Shown here in pieces: positions 6,600-14,304 of a DNA stretch of 34,899 bases. A program made the translations under genes and the position numbers. A model generated the notes under the pieces. It saw only the letters and a program-made list of their open reading frames with translations. It searched no databases and was not told where the DNA came from. Position 1 is the first letter of the stretch. The number at the start of each line of letters is the position of its first letter. The stretch is from CAZCBN01 sp964496975 (GTDB taxonomy: Bacteria; Planctomycetota; Phycisphaerae; Phycisphaerales; UBA1924): the NCBI GenBank assembly GCA_964496975.1, contig CAZCBN010000022.1, positions 1-34,899 on the forward strand, read 5' to 3'.

Positions 6600-8024
6600 T
6601 TGAACGACTGGGTCGATGCGGAAAAGCACGTCGAACGGGCGCACGAGCTGTACGAGGCCGGGCGTCTGGACGAGGCGGAGAGCGAGCTTCGGACCGCTCT
6701 CTCGATCAACCCGCATCAGGCGGAGTGGCATTTCAATCTCGGATTGACACTCGATGCGGCGGGCCGGCACCGGGATGCCGCGGCCGCGTTCGAGCGGTGC
6801 CACGACCTGCAGCCCGAGGACGCGCCGACGTCGGTGATGCTGGGCGTGAGCCTGCTGCGGGCGGGCGATGCGTCGGGGGCGCTGCCCTGGCTTGACCGGG
6901 CGGTGGGGCTGGACCCGAGCAACCTGGACGCGTTGATCGGGCGGATCGACGCGTTGTCGGACCTCGGTCGGCACGAGGAGGCGGAGGAGGCGTTCTTCCT
7001 CGCGCAGCAGGTCGACGCGGAGTCGGCGGACTTGTACGCGGCGGTGGCGGAGTCGCTGCTCGCTCGCGGTCTGCACGAGAAGGCCATCTGGTGCCTGCGC
7101 GAGGCGGCGCGGCTTGACCCATCCATGCCCCGCGTGCAGGCCCGGCTCGCGGCGGCCCACGCGGCGGTGGGGCGGCTTGAGCGGGCGCGGCAGTTGTTCC
7201 TGCTGGAGCTGCGGCGCGAGCCGGGGGACATTGACACGCTGCTGGACCTGGGCGACCTGCTCGCCTCGATGAACCGGTTCGGCGAGGCGGCGGAGAAGTA
7301 CCGCCGCGTGCTGGAGCTGGAGCCGGACAACGCGTCGGCGCAGGCGTCGCTCGCGCTGATCTCGGCCCGGTCGGGCGACACGGCGGACGCGGTGACGCGG
7401 TGGAGCGTCGTGCTCCGGCTTGACCCGGGCTTTCCGACGGCGGCGGTGCGGCTTGCCGAGTTGCTCGCCGAGCGTGGCGAGCCGGCGGACCTGGCGTCGG
7501 CTGAGCGGATGCTGACGCGGCGGGTGCGGGAGATCCGCGCGGCGTCGTCGATCGGCGCGGCGGAGGTCGCGGAGCTGCACGACGCGGGGACGCTGCTGCT
7601 GGACCTTGGTCGGCCGGCGCTCGCGGCGAGCGTGTACGGGCTGCTGCTGCGGGTGAACGCGGAGGACCTGCGGGCGCGGCACGGCCGGTCGGTGGCGTTG
7701 CTCGAGGCGGGTCAGTCGGCCGAGGGGATGGCGGAGGCGCGTGAGGTGCTGCGTCGCGAGCCGCGGAGCGTGGCGGCGATGCACAACCTCGCGGTGGCGC
7801 ACCTTCGTCAGGGGGAGTGGCTCCGGTCTCGGTACTGGGTGGAGCAGGCGAGGCGGATCGACGCGGACGACCCGGCGCTGCGGCGGCTGCGGGCGGTGCT
7901 CGCGGCGCGGAGCGTGTGGCTCGTGGGCCTGGCGGCGCTGCGGCTGGCGCGTGCGGTGCTGCGTGCGGCGGTGCTGGGGTGGTTCGTGCGGCCGGCGCGT
8001 CGCGGGGCGGCGCTGGGGTCGTAG
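6600..8024 (+). CDS. tetratricopeptide-repeat protein of the kinase cluster
   Basis: 474 aa made almost entirely of TPR units from residue 5 onward, for example AHELYEAGRLDEAESELRTA, NLGLTLDAAGRHRDAAAAFE and YRRVLELEPDNASAQASLAL; I count roughly ten. The last 35 residues (LVGLAALRLARAVLRAAVLG) are hydrophobic and basic and may bind the membrane. There is no signal peptide, so the TPRs are probably cytoplasmic, for protein-protein contacts. I chose TTG 6600, with GGGAG 6 nt upstream, because the 23 codons from ATG 6531 do not look like TPR; ATG 6531 remains possible. The kinase gene starts 70 nt downstream on the same strand, suggesting one transcript and a partner role. Confidence 0.8.
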   Translation: MNDWVDAEKHVERAHELYEAGRLDEAESELRTALSINPHQAEWHFNLGLTLDAAGRHRDAAAAFERCHDLQPEDAPTSVMLGVSLLRAGDASGALPWLDRAVGLDPSNLDALIGRIDALSDLGRHEEAEEAFFLAQQVDAESADLYAAVAESLLARGLHEKAIWCLREAARLDPSMPRVQARLAAAHAAVGRLERARQLFLLELRREPGDIDTLLDLGDLLASMNRFGEAAEKYRRVLELEPDNASAQASLALISARSGDTADAVTRWSVVLRLDPGFPTAAVRLAELLAERGEPADLASAERMLTRRVREIRAASSIGAAEVAELHDAGTLLLDLGRPALAASVYGLLLRVNAEDLRARHGRSVALLEAGQSAEGMAEAREVLRREPRSVAAMHNLAVAHLRQGEWLRSRYWVEQARRIDADDPALRRLRAVLAARSVWLVGLAALRLARAVLRAAVLGWFVRPARRGAALGS

Positions 8025-8094
8025 TGGGGCGTAGGGGTTGGGCCTGTCGCGTCGGGGCCGGCACGGCGCGGGCCCGGCGGGGGTTTCGCGCAGC

Positions 8095-9486
8095 ATGGCG
8101 AGCGGACAGGAGCCGGTGAACGATCGCGGCGTAGAGCCGCAGACGGCCGACGCGGACGCGCCGACGCGCCCGGTGACGGTGTCTCGCGCCGAGCCGGCGA
8201 CGGGCGACGGCCGCGCGGTGGGTCGGACGCCGCCGACGCGGTCGCTGCGGCGGACCTCGCCCGACTTTGACCTGATCGAGGCGGCGCGGATGCAGGCGCA
8301 GCACCGCTCGGCGCCGGCGTTCGGGGCGTTGCTGGCGGGGGGCGTGCCGGGGTACAAGGTTCTGCGGGAGATCCACCGGGGCGGGCAGGGCGTGGTGTAC
8401 CTGGCGGTGCAGGAGAGCACGAAGCGGAAAGTCGCGCTGAAGGTGATGCGCGAGGGGCCCTTCGCGGGGCCGCACGACCGGGTGCGGTTCGAGCGCGAGG
8501 TGCGTGTGCTCGCGCAGCTGAACAACGCGAACATCGTGACCATCCACGACAGCGGATCGCACGCAGGGTGCTTCTACTACGTGATGGACTACATCCCGGG
8601 GCACGTGCTGGACGAGTATGTGAAGCAGGCGTCGCTGGCGCCGCGGGAGATTCTGAGGCTGTTCGCGACCATCTGCAACGCGGTGAACGCGGCGCACCTG
8701 CGCGGCGTGATCCACCGGGACCTGAAGCCGAGCAACGTGCGCGTGAGCCCGGACGGCATCCCGCACGTGCTGGACTTCGGGCTCGCGAAGGTGTCGGACA
8801 ACCAGAGCTCGGTGACGTCGATGCCGACGCAGATGACGGCGACGGGGCAGTTCATCGGGTCGCTGCCCTGGGCGAGCCCCGAGCAGGCGGGGGGCGACCC
8901 GGCGGCGGTGGACGTGCGGACGGACGTCTACTCGCTCGGGGTGATGCTGTACCAGTTGCTGACGGGCCGGTTCCCCTACACGGTGGAGGGGCCGATGCGG
9001 CTTGTGCTGGACAACATCGTGACGGTGGAGCCGCCGCGGCCTCGTACGCTGAACCGGCAGATCAGCGGGGACGCGGAAGCGGTGGTGATGAAGGCCCTCG
9101 CCAAGGCGAAGGAACAGCGGTACCAGACGGCGGGCGAGCTGGCGCGGGATCTTGAGCGGTGCCTCGCGGGCGAGCCGGTGGAGGCGAGGCGGACGAACCG
9201 CCGCTACATGCTCGGGAAGGCGCTGCGTCGCTACCGGGGCGCGTCGCTCGCGGCGCTGGGCGTGGTGGGGGGCGGGGCGATCGGCCTTGGGCTGGTGGCG
9301 CAGTCGCTGTCGGAGGCGCAGCGCGTGAACGAGGAGCTGATGAAGCAGCTCGAGGCCAAGCCGGCGGTGGAGGACGCGGTGCGGATGGAGCTGGAACGGC
9401 TCCGCCGCGAGCGGGACGAGGCGGCGGAGCGGGCGGCGCCGGTCTCGGCGGACGGTGACGAGGGCTCAGGCGGGGGGCGGGAGTAG
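8095..9486 (+). CDS. membrane-anchored Ser/Thr protein kinase (Hanks type)
   Basis: 463 aa. A disordered N-terminus of about 85 residues precedes a complete kinase domain (87-350): glycine-rich loop HRGGQGVVYLA, K116 in VALKVM, E135 in helix C, HRDLKPSN with D209, DFG at 227-229, and SPEQAGG before DVRTDVYSLGVMLYQLLTG. A short basic stretch leads to one membrane segment (about 382-402, AALGVVGGGAIGLGLVA), then a charged coiled coil (405-450). All catalytic residues are present. The kinase is cytoplasmic; the coiled coil would be on the far side of the membrane. No PASTA, WD40 or other sensor is present. The 3' end overlaps the convergent gene by 21 nt. A GGCGGGGG stretch precedes ATG 8095. 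Confidence 0.92.
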   Translation: MASGQEPVNDRGVEPQTADADAPTRPVTVSRAEPATGDGRAVGRTPPTRSLRRTSPDFDLIEAARMQAQHRSAPAFGALLAGGVPGYKVLREIHRGGQGVVYLAVQESTKRKVALKVMREGPFAGPHDRVRFEREVRVLAQLNNANIVTIHDSGSHAGCFYYVMDYIPGHVLDEYVKQASLAPREILRLFATICNAVNAAHLRGVIHRDLKPSNVRVSPDGIPHVLDFGLAKVSDNQSSVTSMPTQMTATGQFIGSLPWASPEQAGGDPAAVDVRTDVYSLGVMLYQLLTGRFPYTVEGPMRLVLDNIVTVEPPRPRTLNRQISGDAEAVVMKALAKAKEQRYQTAGELARDLERCLAGEPVEARRTNRRYMLGKALRRYRGASLAALGVVGGGAIGLGLVAQSLSEAQRVNEELMKQLEAKPAVEDAVRMELERLRRERDEAAERAAPVSADGDEGSGGGRE

Positions 9487-10113
9487 GGCGGCGGCGATGT
9501 CCGCGGCCTGCTCCAGCGGGGCGTGGAGCGGGCGGTCAAAGGCGAGCAAGGCGTCGGGGAGGCTCTGCAGGCCGCGGCGGCGCGCCTTTCCCACGGCGTA
9601 TCGCAGCGAACGCTCCACACGGGTGGCGACGCGCGGGGTGATGGGGATGCCGTGCAGGCGCATGTGCTCGAGGGAGAACGCCCAGGCGGCGAACTCTTCG
9701 AGGCAGCGCGGCTTCACGGCGCCGATGCCGATGGCGTGGTGGCCCACCTCGTGCAGGAAGACGGCCGCGGACATCGGGCCCTTGGGCTTCGGCGAGGCGA
9801 TGAGGCGGGAGACGGAGCCGTCGCGGAAGGTGAGGGTCCACGCGACGCCCGACATGCTGCTGCGCCACTTGCGGACCTTGATGCCGTAGCGGGCGAGCAT
9901 TCCGCGGGTGAGGGATTCGTAACGGTCCACGCGGGTCACGCGGGCCACTCGCTCGGGGCGCGCGGGCGCGGCCGGGCGGGCGGTGCTGCGGCGCGAGCGG
10001 GTGGCGGCGGTCCGAGGGGCCGGCTGCGGCGCGGCCTGGGCCGGCTCGGGCGATGCGGCCGCGAGGTCCCAGAGGGTGGGCTCGGCCGGTCGGGGCGCGG
10101 GGGATCGGCTCAT
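9466..10113 (-). CDS. HExxH (zincin-like) protein of unknown function in the def-fmt operon
   Basis: 215 aa; family not recognised. The first 60 residues are a Pro/Ala/Arg-rich tail. After a basic segment comes an alpha/beta stretch with WTLTFRDGS and then HEVGHHAIG (H121, E122, H125). EEFAAWAF (about 139-146) offers a Glu at the distance expected for the third zinc ligand of a gluzincin-like site. It has no signal peptide, so is probably cytoplasmic. Its ATG overlaps the fmt stop by 4 nt (ATGA), indicating translational coupling. The 3' end overlaps the kinase gene on the other strand. The link to N-terminal methionine processing is by position only. Confidence 0.75.
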   Translation of the reverse strand: MSRSPAPRPAEPTLWDLAAASPEPAQAAPQPAPRTAATRSRRSTARPAAPARPERVARVTRVDRYESLTRGMLARYGIKVRKWRSSMSGVAWTLTFRDGSVSRLIASPKPKGPMSAAVFLHEVGHHAIGIGAVKPRCLEEFAAWAFSLEHMRLHGIPITPRVATRVERSLRYAVGKARRRGLQSLPDALLAFDRPLHAPLEQAADIAAALLPPPA

Positions 10114-11075
10114 GCGGTCCCCGCGGGGCGCTCGGTGCTGTCGGGGCGGGTTGCGGTGATGGTCTCGCCGGCCTGCACGCGGCGGCCGTTGGCGTAGTCG
10201 CGCCACGGCATGGCGGCCTTGCCCGGCGGCTGGACGGTGTGCAGCGCGAGGATGGTGCCCGGCGCGCAGGCGACGAGGCCGTCGTCCGCGTCGAGGATCT
10301 GGCCCGGGGGGGCGCTGTGGGGTCGCGCGGCGTCGGCGACGCGGAGCAGCTTCAGCGGCTGACCTCGATGTTCCACCGAGACGCCGGGCCAGGGGCTGAA
10401 GGCGTGCACGCGGCGGCGGCACGCGTCGGCCGAGTCGGCGAGGTTGATCCACGCGTCGGCGCGGCCGAACTTGGGCGCACGGGTCGCGAGGCGATCGTCC
10501 TGCGCCCGCGGCTCGAGCAGGCCCATCGCGTGGCGGGTGAGCACGCTGAGGACGAGCTCGGGCCCGTCTTCGGCGAGCAGGTCGTGCAGCTCGTCGGCCG
10601 TCTGGTGCGGCTCGATGCGCCGGCGGCTCTGGTCGAGGATGAGACCCGCGTCCATGCGCTGCGCCAGCGTGATGACGCTGTTGCCCGTCTCGCTGTCGCC
10701 CGCGAGGACGGCGGCGTGGATCGGCGCCGCGCCGCGCCAGCGCGGCAGGAGCGAGGCGTGGAGATTGACGGCGAACTTGCCGTCGAGCAGCGGCTCGCTG
10801 AGTTTTTGGCCGTAGGCGATGACGACCCACGCGTCGGCGGGCACCGCGCGGACGGCGGCCGCCTCGTGCGGCGCCGAGACGTTGTCGGGCTTGAAGACCC
10901 GCACGTCGCGCCGCTCGGTCTGCGTCCATTCGCCGATGATGGTGGGGGAGAGCCGGCCGCCGCGGCCCGCGGGCCGGTCGGGCTGCGTCACGACGGCGCG
11001 GAGTGTGTGCTGCGCGCTGAGCGCCCGCAGGGTGGGCAGGCCGAAGGCCCCGGAGCCAAAGAAGACGACGTCCAT
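10110..11075 (-). CDS. fmt: methionyl-tRNA formyltransferase
   Basis: Transfers a formyl group from 10-formyl-THF to initiator Met-tRNA; cytoplasmic. 321 aa, the usual length. The N-terminal Rossmann-type domain has NLHASLLPRWRGAAPIHAAV (catalytic Asn and His) and the later MDAGLI aspartate. The C-terminal OB-like domain includes FSPWPGVSVEHRG. ETGNSVI replaces the more usual ETGVTIM, a mild variation. It lies 37 nt after def and overlaps the next gene by 4 nt. There is no Shine-Dalgarno; TACGCT ends 9 nt before ATG 11075, so it may have its own leaderless promoter besides read-through from def. Confidence 0.95.
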   Translation of the reverse strand: MDVVFFGSGAFGLPTLRALSAQHTLRAVVTQPDRPAGRGGRLSPTIIGEWTQTERRDVRVFKPDNVSAPHEAAAVRAVPADAWVVIAYGQKLSEPLLDGKFAVNLHASLLPRWRGAAPIHAAVLAGDSETGNSVITLAQRMDAGLILDQSRRRIEPHQTADELHDLLAEDGPELVLSVLTRHAMGLLEPRAQDDRLATRAPKFGRADAWINLADSADACRRRVHAFSPWPGVSVEHRGQPLKLLRVADAARPHSAPPGQILDADDGLVACAPGTILALHTVQPPGKAAMPWRDYANGRRVQAGETITATRPDSTERPAGTA

Positions 11076-11084
11076 GTCGGTGTC

Positions 11085-11090
11085 AGCGTA
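11085..11090 (-). promoter_or_regulatory. -10-like box (TACGCT) for fmt
   Basis: TACGCT on the minus strand lies in the def-fmt gap and ends 9 nt before ATG 11075. No Shine-Dalgarno is present. Confidence 0.4.
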
Positions 11091-11112
11091 GCGAAGCGGC
11101 GGGCGGCGTGTG

Positions 11113-11679
11113 TCAGCGGCGGCCGGCCTGCTGTTCGAGGGTCTTCAGCTGGGCGCGGACCTTGGTGCGCGACATCTGCGTCATGCGGTCGATGATGAGG
11201 ACGCCGTCGAGGTGGTCGAGCTCGTGCTGCCAGCAGCGCGCGAGCAGGCCCGTCGCGGTGCGGGTGCAGGGCCGGCCCTCGAGGTCGCGGTAGCTGAGCG
11301 TGACGGTGGGGGGGCGGATGACGTCGCCGTGCAGGCCGGGGAGGCTCAGGCACCCTTCCTCGCGGATCTCCGGCGGGCCCGAGGTGCGCTCGATGACGGG
11401 GTTGATGTAGACGCACGGCTCGCGCTCGGCGGAGGGCGGGTCGACGTCGGCGGAGACCTCGTCGTCGTCCTCGCGCGGGCGGACATCGGTGACAAAGAGC
11501 CGCCAGGCCAGCCCGACCTGCGGGGCGGCGAGGCCGATGCCCTCGGACTCGTGCATGATCTCGATCATCCGCCGGCCCACGGCGCGGACGTCGTCGGTCG
11601 CATCGACCGGCTCGGCCTTCTGCCGCAGCACTTCGGCGGGGTAGACCTGCAGGCGGAGGGACGAGGGATCGGCGGGCAT
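11113..11679 (-). CDS. def: peptide deformylase
   Basis: Metal-dependent hydrolase that removes the N-formyl group from new proteins, undoing Fmt's modification after initiation. 188 aa. All three family motifs are present: GIGLAAPQVG, EEGCLSLPG with the metal-binding Cys, and QHELDHLDG with two His ligands and the catalytic Glu. The C-terminus (RTKVRAQLKTLEQQAG) is typical. ATG 11679 gives the normal N-terminus and is preceded by TATCCT 5 nt upstream rather than by a Shine-Dalgarno. It is first of a three-gene minus-strand run and divergent from the TPR-like gene at 11922. Confidence 0.95.
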   Translation of the reverse strand: MPADPSSLRLQVYPAEVLRQKAEPVDATDDVRAVGRRMIEIMHESEGIGLAAPQVGLAWRLFVTDVRPREDDDEVSADVDPPSAEREPCVYINPVIERTSGPPEIREEGCLSLPGLHGDVIRPPTVTLSYRDLEGRPCTRTATGLLARCWQHELDHLDGVLIIDRMTQMSRTKVRAQLKTLEQQAGRR

Positions 11680-11684
11680 CCGCA

Positions 11685-11690
11685 AGGATA
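11685..11690 (-). promoter_or_regulatory. -10-like box (TATCCT) for def
   Basis: TATCCT on the minus strand ends 5 nt before ATG 11679, with no Shine-Dalgarno; candidate leaderless promoter of the def-fmt run. Confidence 0.5.
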
Positions 11691-11874
11691 TGGGGGATCG
11701 CGGCGGGGCGATGCGCCGGCGGGTCGTGTACACTCGGGCCGTGCCGGGTTGGTCGGGGTTGGGGCCCGTCCGACGCGGCGTGTGAGCGGTTGCCCGCCGG
11801 CGCACGGGAGCCGTCGTCGTCGTCCGGGCCGACCGGGCGGGCGGGGCGAACGCCGCCGGGCCCGCGTCCCGTCT

Positions 11875-11898
11875 GGCGGCCGCTCCCAAGAGGCCGCC
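11875..11898 (+). promoter_or_regulatory. leader hairpin before the GTG-started repeat protein
   Basis: GGCGGCC (11875-11881) and GGCCGCC (11892-11898) form a 7-bp stem with a 10-nt loop, ending 8 nt before the AAGGAAG ribosome binding site. It could influence translation. It also lies near the point where plus-strand composition flips from G-rich to C-rich. Confidence 0.35.
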
Positions 11899-11921
11899 GC
11901 TCCGCAAAGGAAGCAAGCATC

Positions 11922-13430
11922 GTGGCGCTGTTCGGCAAGAAGAAAACCGGGGACGACGCCGCAAGCGGCGGCGCCGAGGCGACGGGCGGGAACGCCGAGG
12001 GTGTCGGCGGCTTCAACCCCGACGCGGCGCGGAAGTTCTTTGACCACGCCCGCAACATGCACGAGACGGAGAACTTCGAGTACGCGATGCAACTCTGGCT
12101 CAACGGGCTGGGCCACGACCCGTCGGACATGGACGGCTTCCGTGGCTTCGCGGCCTCCGCGGCGCAGTTCGCCCAGTCGGCCGCCGGGAAGAAGGGCGTC
12201 GACAAGGACTTCATCAAGGCGCTGAACGGTCGCGGCGCCATCGCGAAGTATCAGCAGGCCCTGCTCGCCTTCGGGATGCGCCCGGACGACGCGGCGGCGG
12301 CGTTGAAGGCCGCCGAGTCGGCCGCCGAACTGGGCGTCAAGGAGCAGACCGAGCTGCTGGGCCGCGGCGCGTTCAAGCTCGCCCAGGCGGACAAGAAGCG
12401 GCAGAAGAAGGACGTGTACGTCAAGCTGCTGGACCTGTTCGAGAAGGGCTCGGCCTTCGAGTTGGCGCTGCAGGCGGGCGAGGTCGCCAAACAGCTCGAC
12501 CCTTCGGACACGACGCTGCAGAACCGCCTGCGCGACATGGCGGCGAAGAGCGCGATGGCCAAGGGCGGCTTCGACGAGGCGGGCCAGGCCGGCGGCTTCC
12601 GGAAGAACATCCGCGACCTGAACAAGCAGACCGAGCTCGCCTCGCAGGACACGCTCTCCAAGACGGAGGACGTGAAGGAGCGGCTGCTCGCCGCGGCCGA
12701 GGAGGAGTACAAGCTCCGCCCGGGCGACGTGCCGACCATCGAGAAGCTGGGCCGCGCCCTGCTGGACATGGGCCGGCTGAAGGACGACATCCGGGCGCTG
12801 AACCTCTACAAGAAGGCGTTCGAGGAGACGGGGCAGTTCCGCTTCCGCCAGGCGCAGGGCGACGTGGACCTGCGCATGAAGCGGCGCACGCTGCGGGCGC
12901 TCCAGGCCAAGGCCGCCGCGGCGCCGGGCGACGAGGCCGTCGCGCAGCAACTGCGCGACGCCGAGCGGCTGCTGCTGGAGACGGAGACCGCCGAGCTCCG
13001 CCTTCAGGTGGAGGCGTACCCGACCGACCTGCCGCGGAAGTTCGAGCTGGGCAAGCGGCTCGCGGTGAAGGGCGATCACGCCGAGGCGATCAAGCTCTTT
13101 CAGGTCGCGCAGGAAGATGCTCGCAGCCGGCGGAGCGTGCTGGGCTGGCTCGCGCAGAGCTTCCTGTCGATCGGCTGGCAGGACGAGGCGATCGGCACCT
13201 TCCGCCAGTCTGTCGAAAACCTGCCCGACGAATCGAGCGAGCTGGCGCTGGAGCTCTACTACGGCCTCGGCAGCGCGTTGCAGGCGAAGGCAGACGCCGA
13301 CGGCGACCTGGAGGCCGCGCAAGAGGCCGACAAAATCTTCAGCCGCATCGCCATGAAGCGGTTTGACTACCGCGACATCCGCGACCGGCGCGACGCGACG
13401 AAGAAGATCGTGGAGCGTCTCCGCGGGTAA
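11922..13430 (+). CDS. soluble TPR-like helical repeat protein
   Basis: 502 aa, no signal peptide or membrane segment. It starts ALFGKKKTG followed by a Gly/Ala-rich linker to about residue 28. The rest is helical repeats with TPR character, for example KFFDHARNMHETENFEYAMQ, ALQAGEVAKQLDPSDTTLQN and AIKLFQVAQEDARSRRSVLG. A long charged segment around 230-370 may be a coiled coil. I recognise no enzymatic domain. GTG 11922 is chosen because AAGGAAG lies 8 nt upstream; the frame is open further back but not protein-like. kdsB follows after 15 nt, so the two are probably co-transcribed, but that does not establish a role in LPS. Confidence 0.8.
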   Translation: MALFGKKKTGDDAASGGAEATGGNAEGVGGFNPDAARKFFDHARNMHETENFEYAMQLWLNGLGHDPSDMDGFRGFAASAAQFAQSAAGKKGVDKDFIKALNGRGAIAKYQQALLAFGMRPDDAAAALKAAESAAELGVKEQTELLGRGAFKLAQADKKRQKKDVYVKLLDLFEKGSAFELALQAGEVAKQLDPSDTTLQNRLRDMAAKSAMAKGGFDEAGQAGGFRKNIRDLNKQTELASQDTLSKTEDVKERLLAAAEEEYKLRPGDVPTIEKLGRALLDMGRLKDDIRALNLYKKAFEETGQFRFRQAQGDVDLRMKRRTLRALQAKAAAAPGDEAVAQQLRDAERLLLETETAELRLQVEAYPTDLPRKFELGKRLAVKGDHAEAIKLFQVAQEDARSRRSVLGWLAQSFLSIGWQDEAIGTFRQSVENLPDESSELALELYYGLGSALQAKADADGDLEAAQEADKIFSRIAMKRFDYRDIRDRRDATKKIVERLRG

Positions 13431-13445
13431 GGCCCGCCGCACGCC

Positions 13446-14243
13446 GTGGGCATCACCGCTGTCATCCCCGCCCGCCTCGCGTCGACGCGCTTCCCGCGGA
13501 AGGTGCTCGCGGCGGAGACCGGCCTGCCGCTCGTGGTGCACGTCTGCCGCCGGGCGGCGGCGTGCGAGGCCGTGGGCCGCGTCGTCGTAGCGACCGACGC
13601 CGAGGAGGTGGCCGACGCCGTCCGCCGCCACGGCTTCGATGCCGTGCCGACCTCGCCCGACCACCCGAACGGCACGAGCCGGGTGTACGAGGCGGCCCGG
13701 GCCCTCAACCTGGGCCCGCACGACGTGATCGTGAACGTGCAGGGCGACGAGCCCGAGCTGGACCCCGGCCTCATCGCGGCGTCGGTCGAGGCGCTGCGGG
13801 TGGGCGAGGGTGGGGCGCCGGTTTCCGTGGGCACGGTGGCCTCGCCGTTCTCGCCGGGCGAGAACGACGCCGACGCGAACATCGTGAAAGCCGTTACAGA
13901 GCCCGACCCCGCCGGCCCCGGACGTGCCCGCGCGGTGTACTTCTCCCGGGCCCCCGTGCCCTTTGACCGCGACGGGGCGGGCCTCGTCCGCCTGAAGCAC
14001 GTGGGCCTCTACGCCTACGGCCTCGCCGATCTGGCCTGGTACGTCGCCACGCCCGAGACCTCGCTGGAACGGCTGGAGCGGCTGGAGCAGCTCCGCTGGC
14101 TCGCCCACGGCCGCGGGGTGGGCGTGGCGGTCCGGGCGGCCGCGCACCACGGCGTGGACACACCGGAGCAATACGCCGCCTTCGTCCGCCGATGGCGGGA
14201 GACCGGGCGAGGCGACTCGCCGCGGGCGGCCCACCCGGGGTGA
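13446..14243 (+). CDS. kdsB: 3-deoxy-manno-octulosonate cytidylyltransferase
   Basis: Activates Kdo with CTP to give CMP-Kdo for lipid A and LPS inner-core assembly; cytoplasmic. 265 aa, close to the usual 245-260. Motifs: IPARLASTRFPRKVL at residue 6, VQGDEPELDP at about 98, and LERLERLEQLRWL near the C-terminus. NGTSR stands where many members have SGTDR, so a related sugar acid is not fully excluded. Starts at GTG 13446, 15 nt after the previous stop. The next gene makes CTP, its co-substrate. Confidence 0.9.
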   Translation: MGITAVIPARLASTRFPRKVLAAETGLPLVVHVCRRAAACEAVGRVVVATDAEEVADAVRRHGFDAVPTSPDHPNGTSRVYEAARALNLGPHDVIVNVQGDEPELDPGLIAASVEALRVGEGGAPVSVGTVASPFSPGENDADANIVKAVTEPDPAGPGRARAVYFSRAPVPFDRDGAGLVRLKHVGLYAYGLADLAWYVATPETSLERLERLEQLRWLAHGRGVGVAVRAAAHHGVDTPEQYAAFVRRWRETGRGDSPRAAHPG

Positions 14244-14293
14244 AGTCGCGGGCGGCGGAGGGGCCCGGGCTCGCAAATCTCGCGGCGTTCTGG

Positions 14294-14299
14294 TACGAT
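14294..14299 (+). promoter_or_regulatory. -10-like box (TACGAT, with TGG before it) for pyrG
   Basis: TACGAT ends 5 nt before ATG 14305 and follows TGG, an extended -10 pattern (TGn). No Shine-Dalgarno is present. It supports ATG 14305, and so the long N-terminal extension, as the true start. Confidence 0.5.
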
Positions 14300-14304
14300 G
14301 GGAC

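Noticed and set aside
5742..8543. A 933-codon open frame on the minus strand opposite the kinase-like and TPR genes
   Set aside because: It is Arg/Pro-rich without recognisable domains and is opposite genes with clear TPR and kinase motifs; long empty frames are expected at this GC content.
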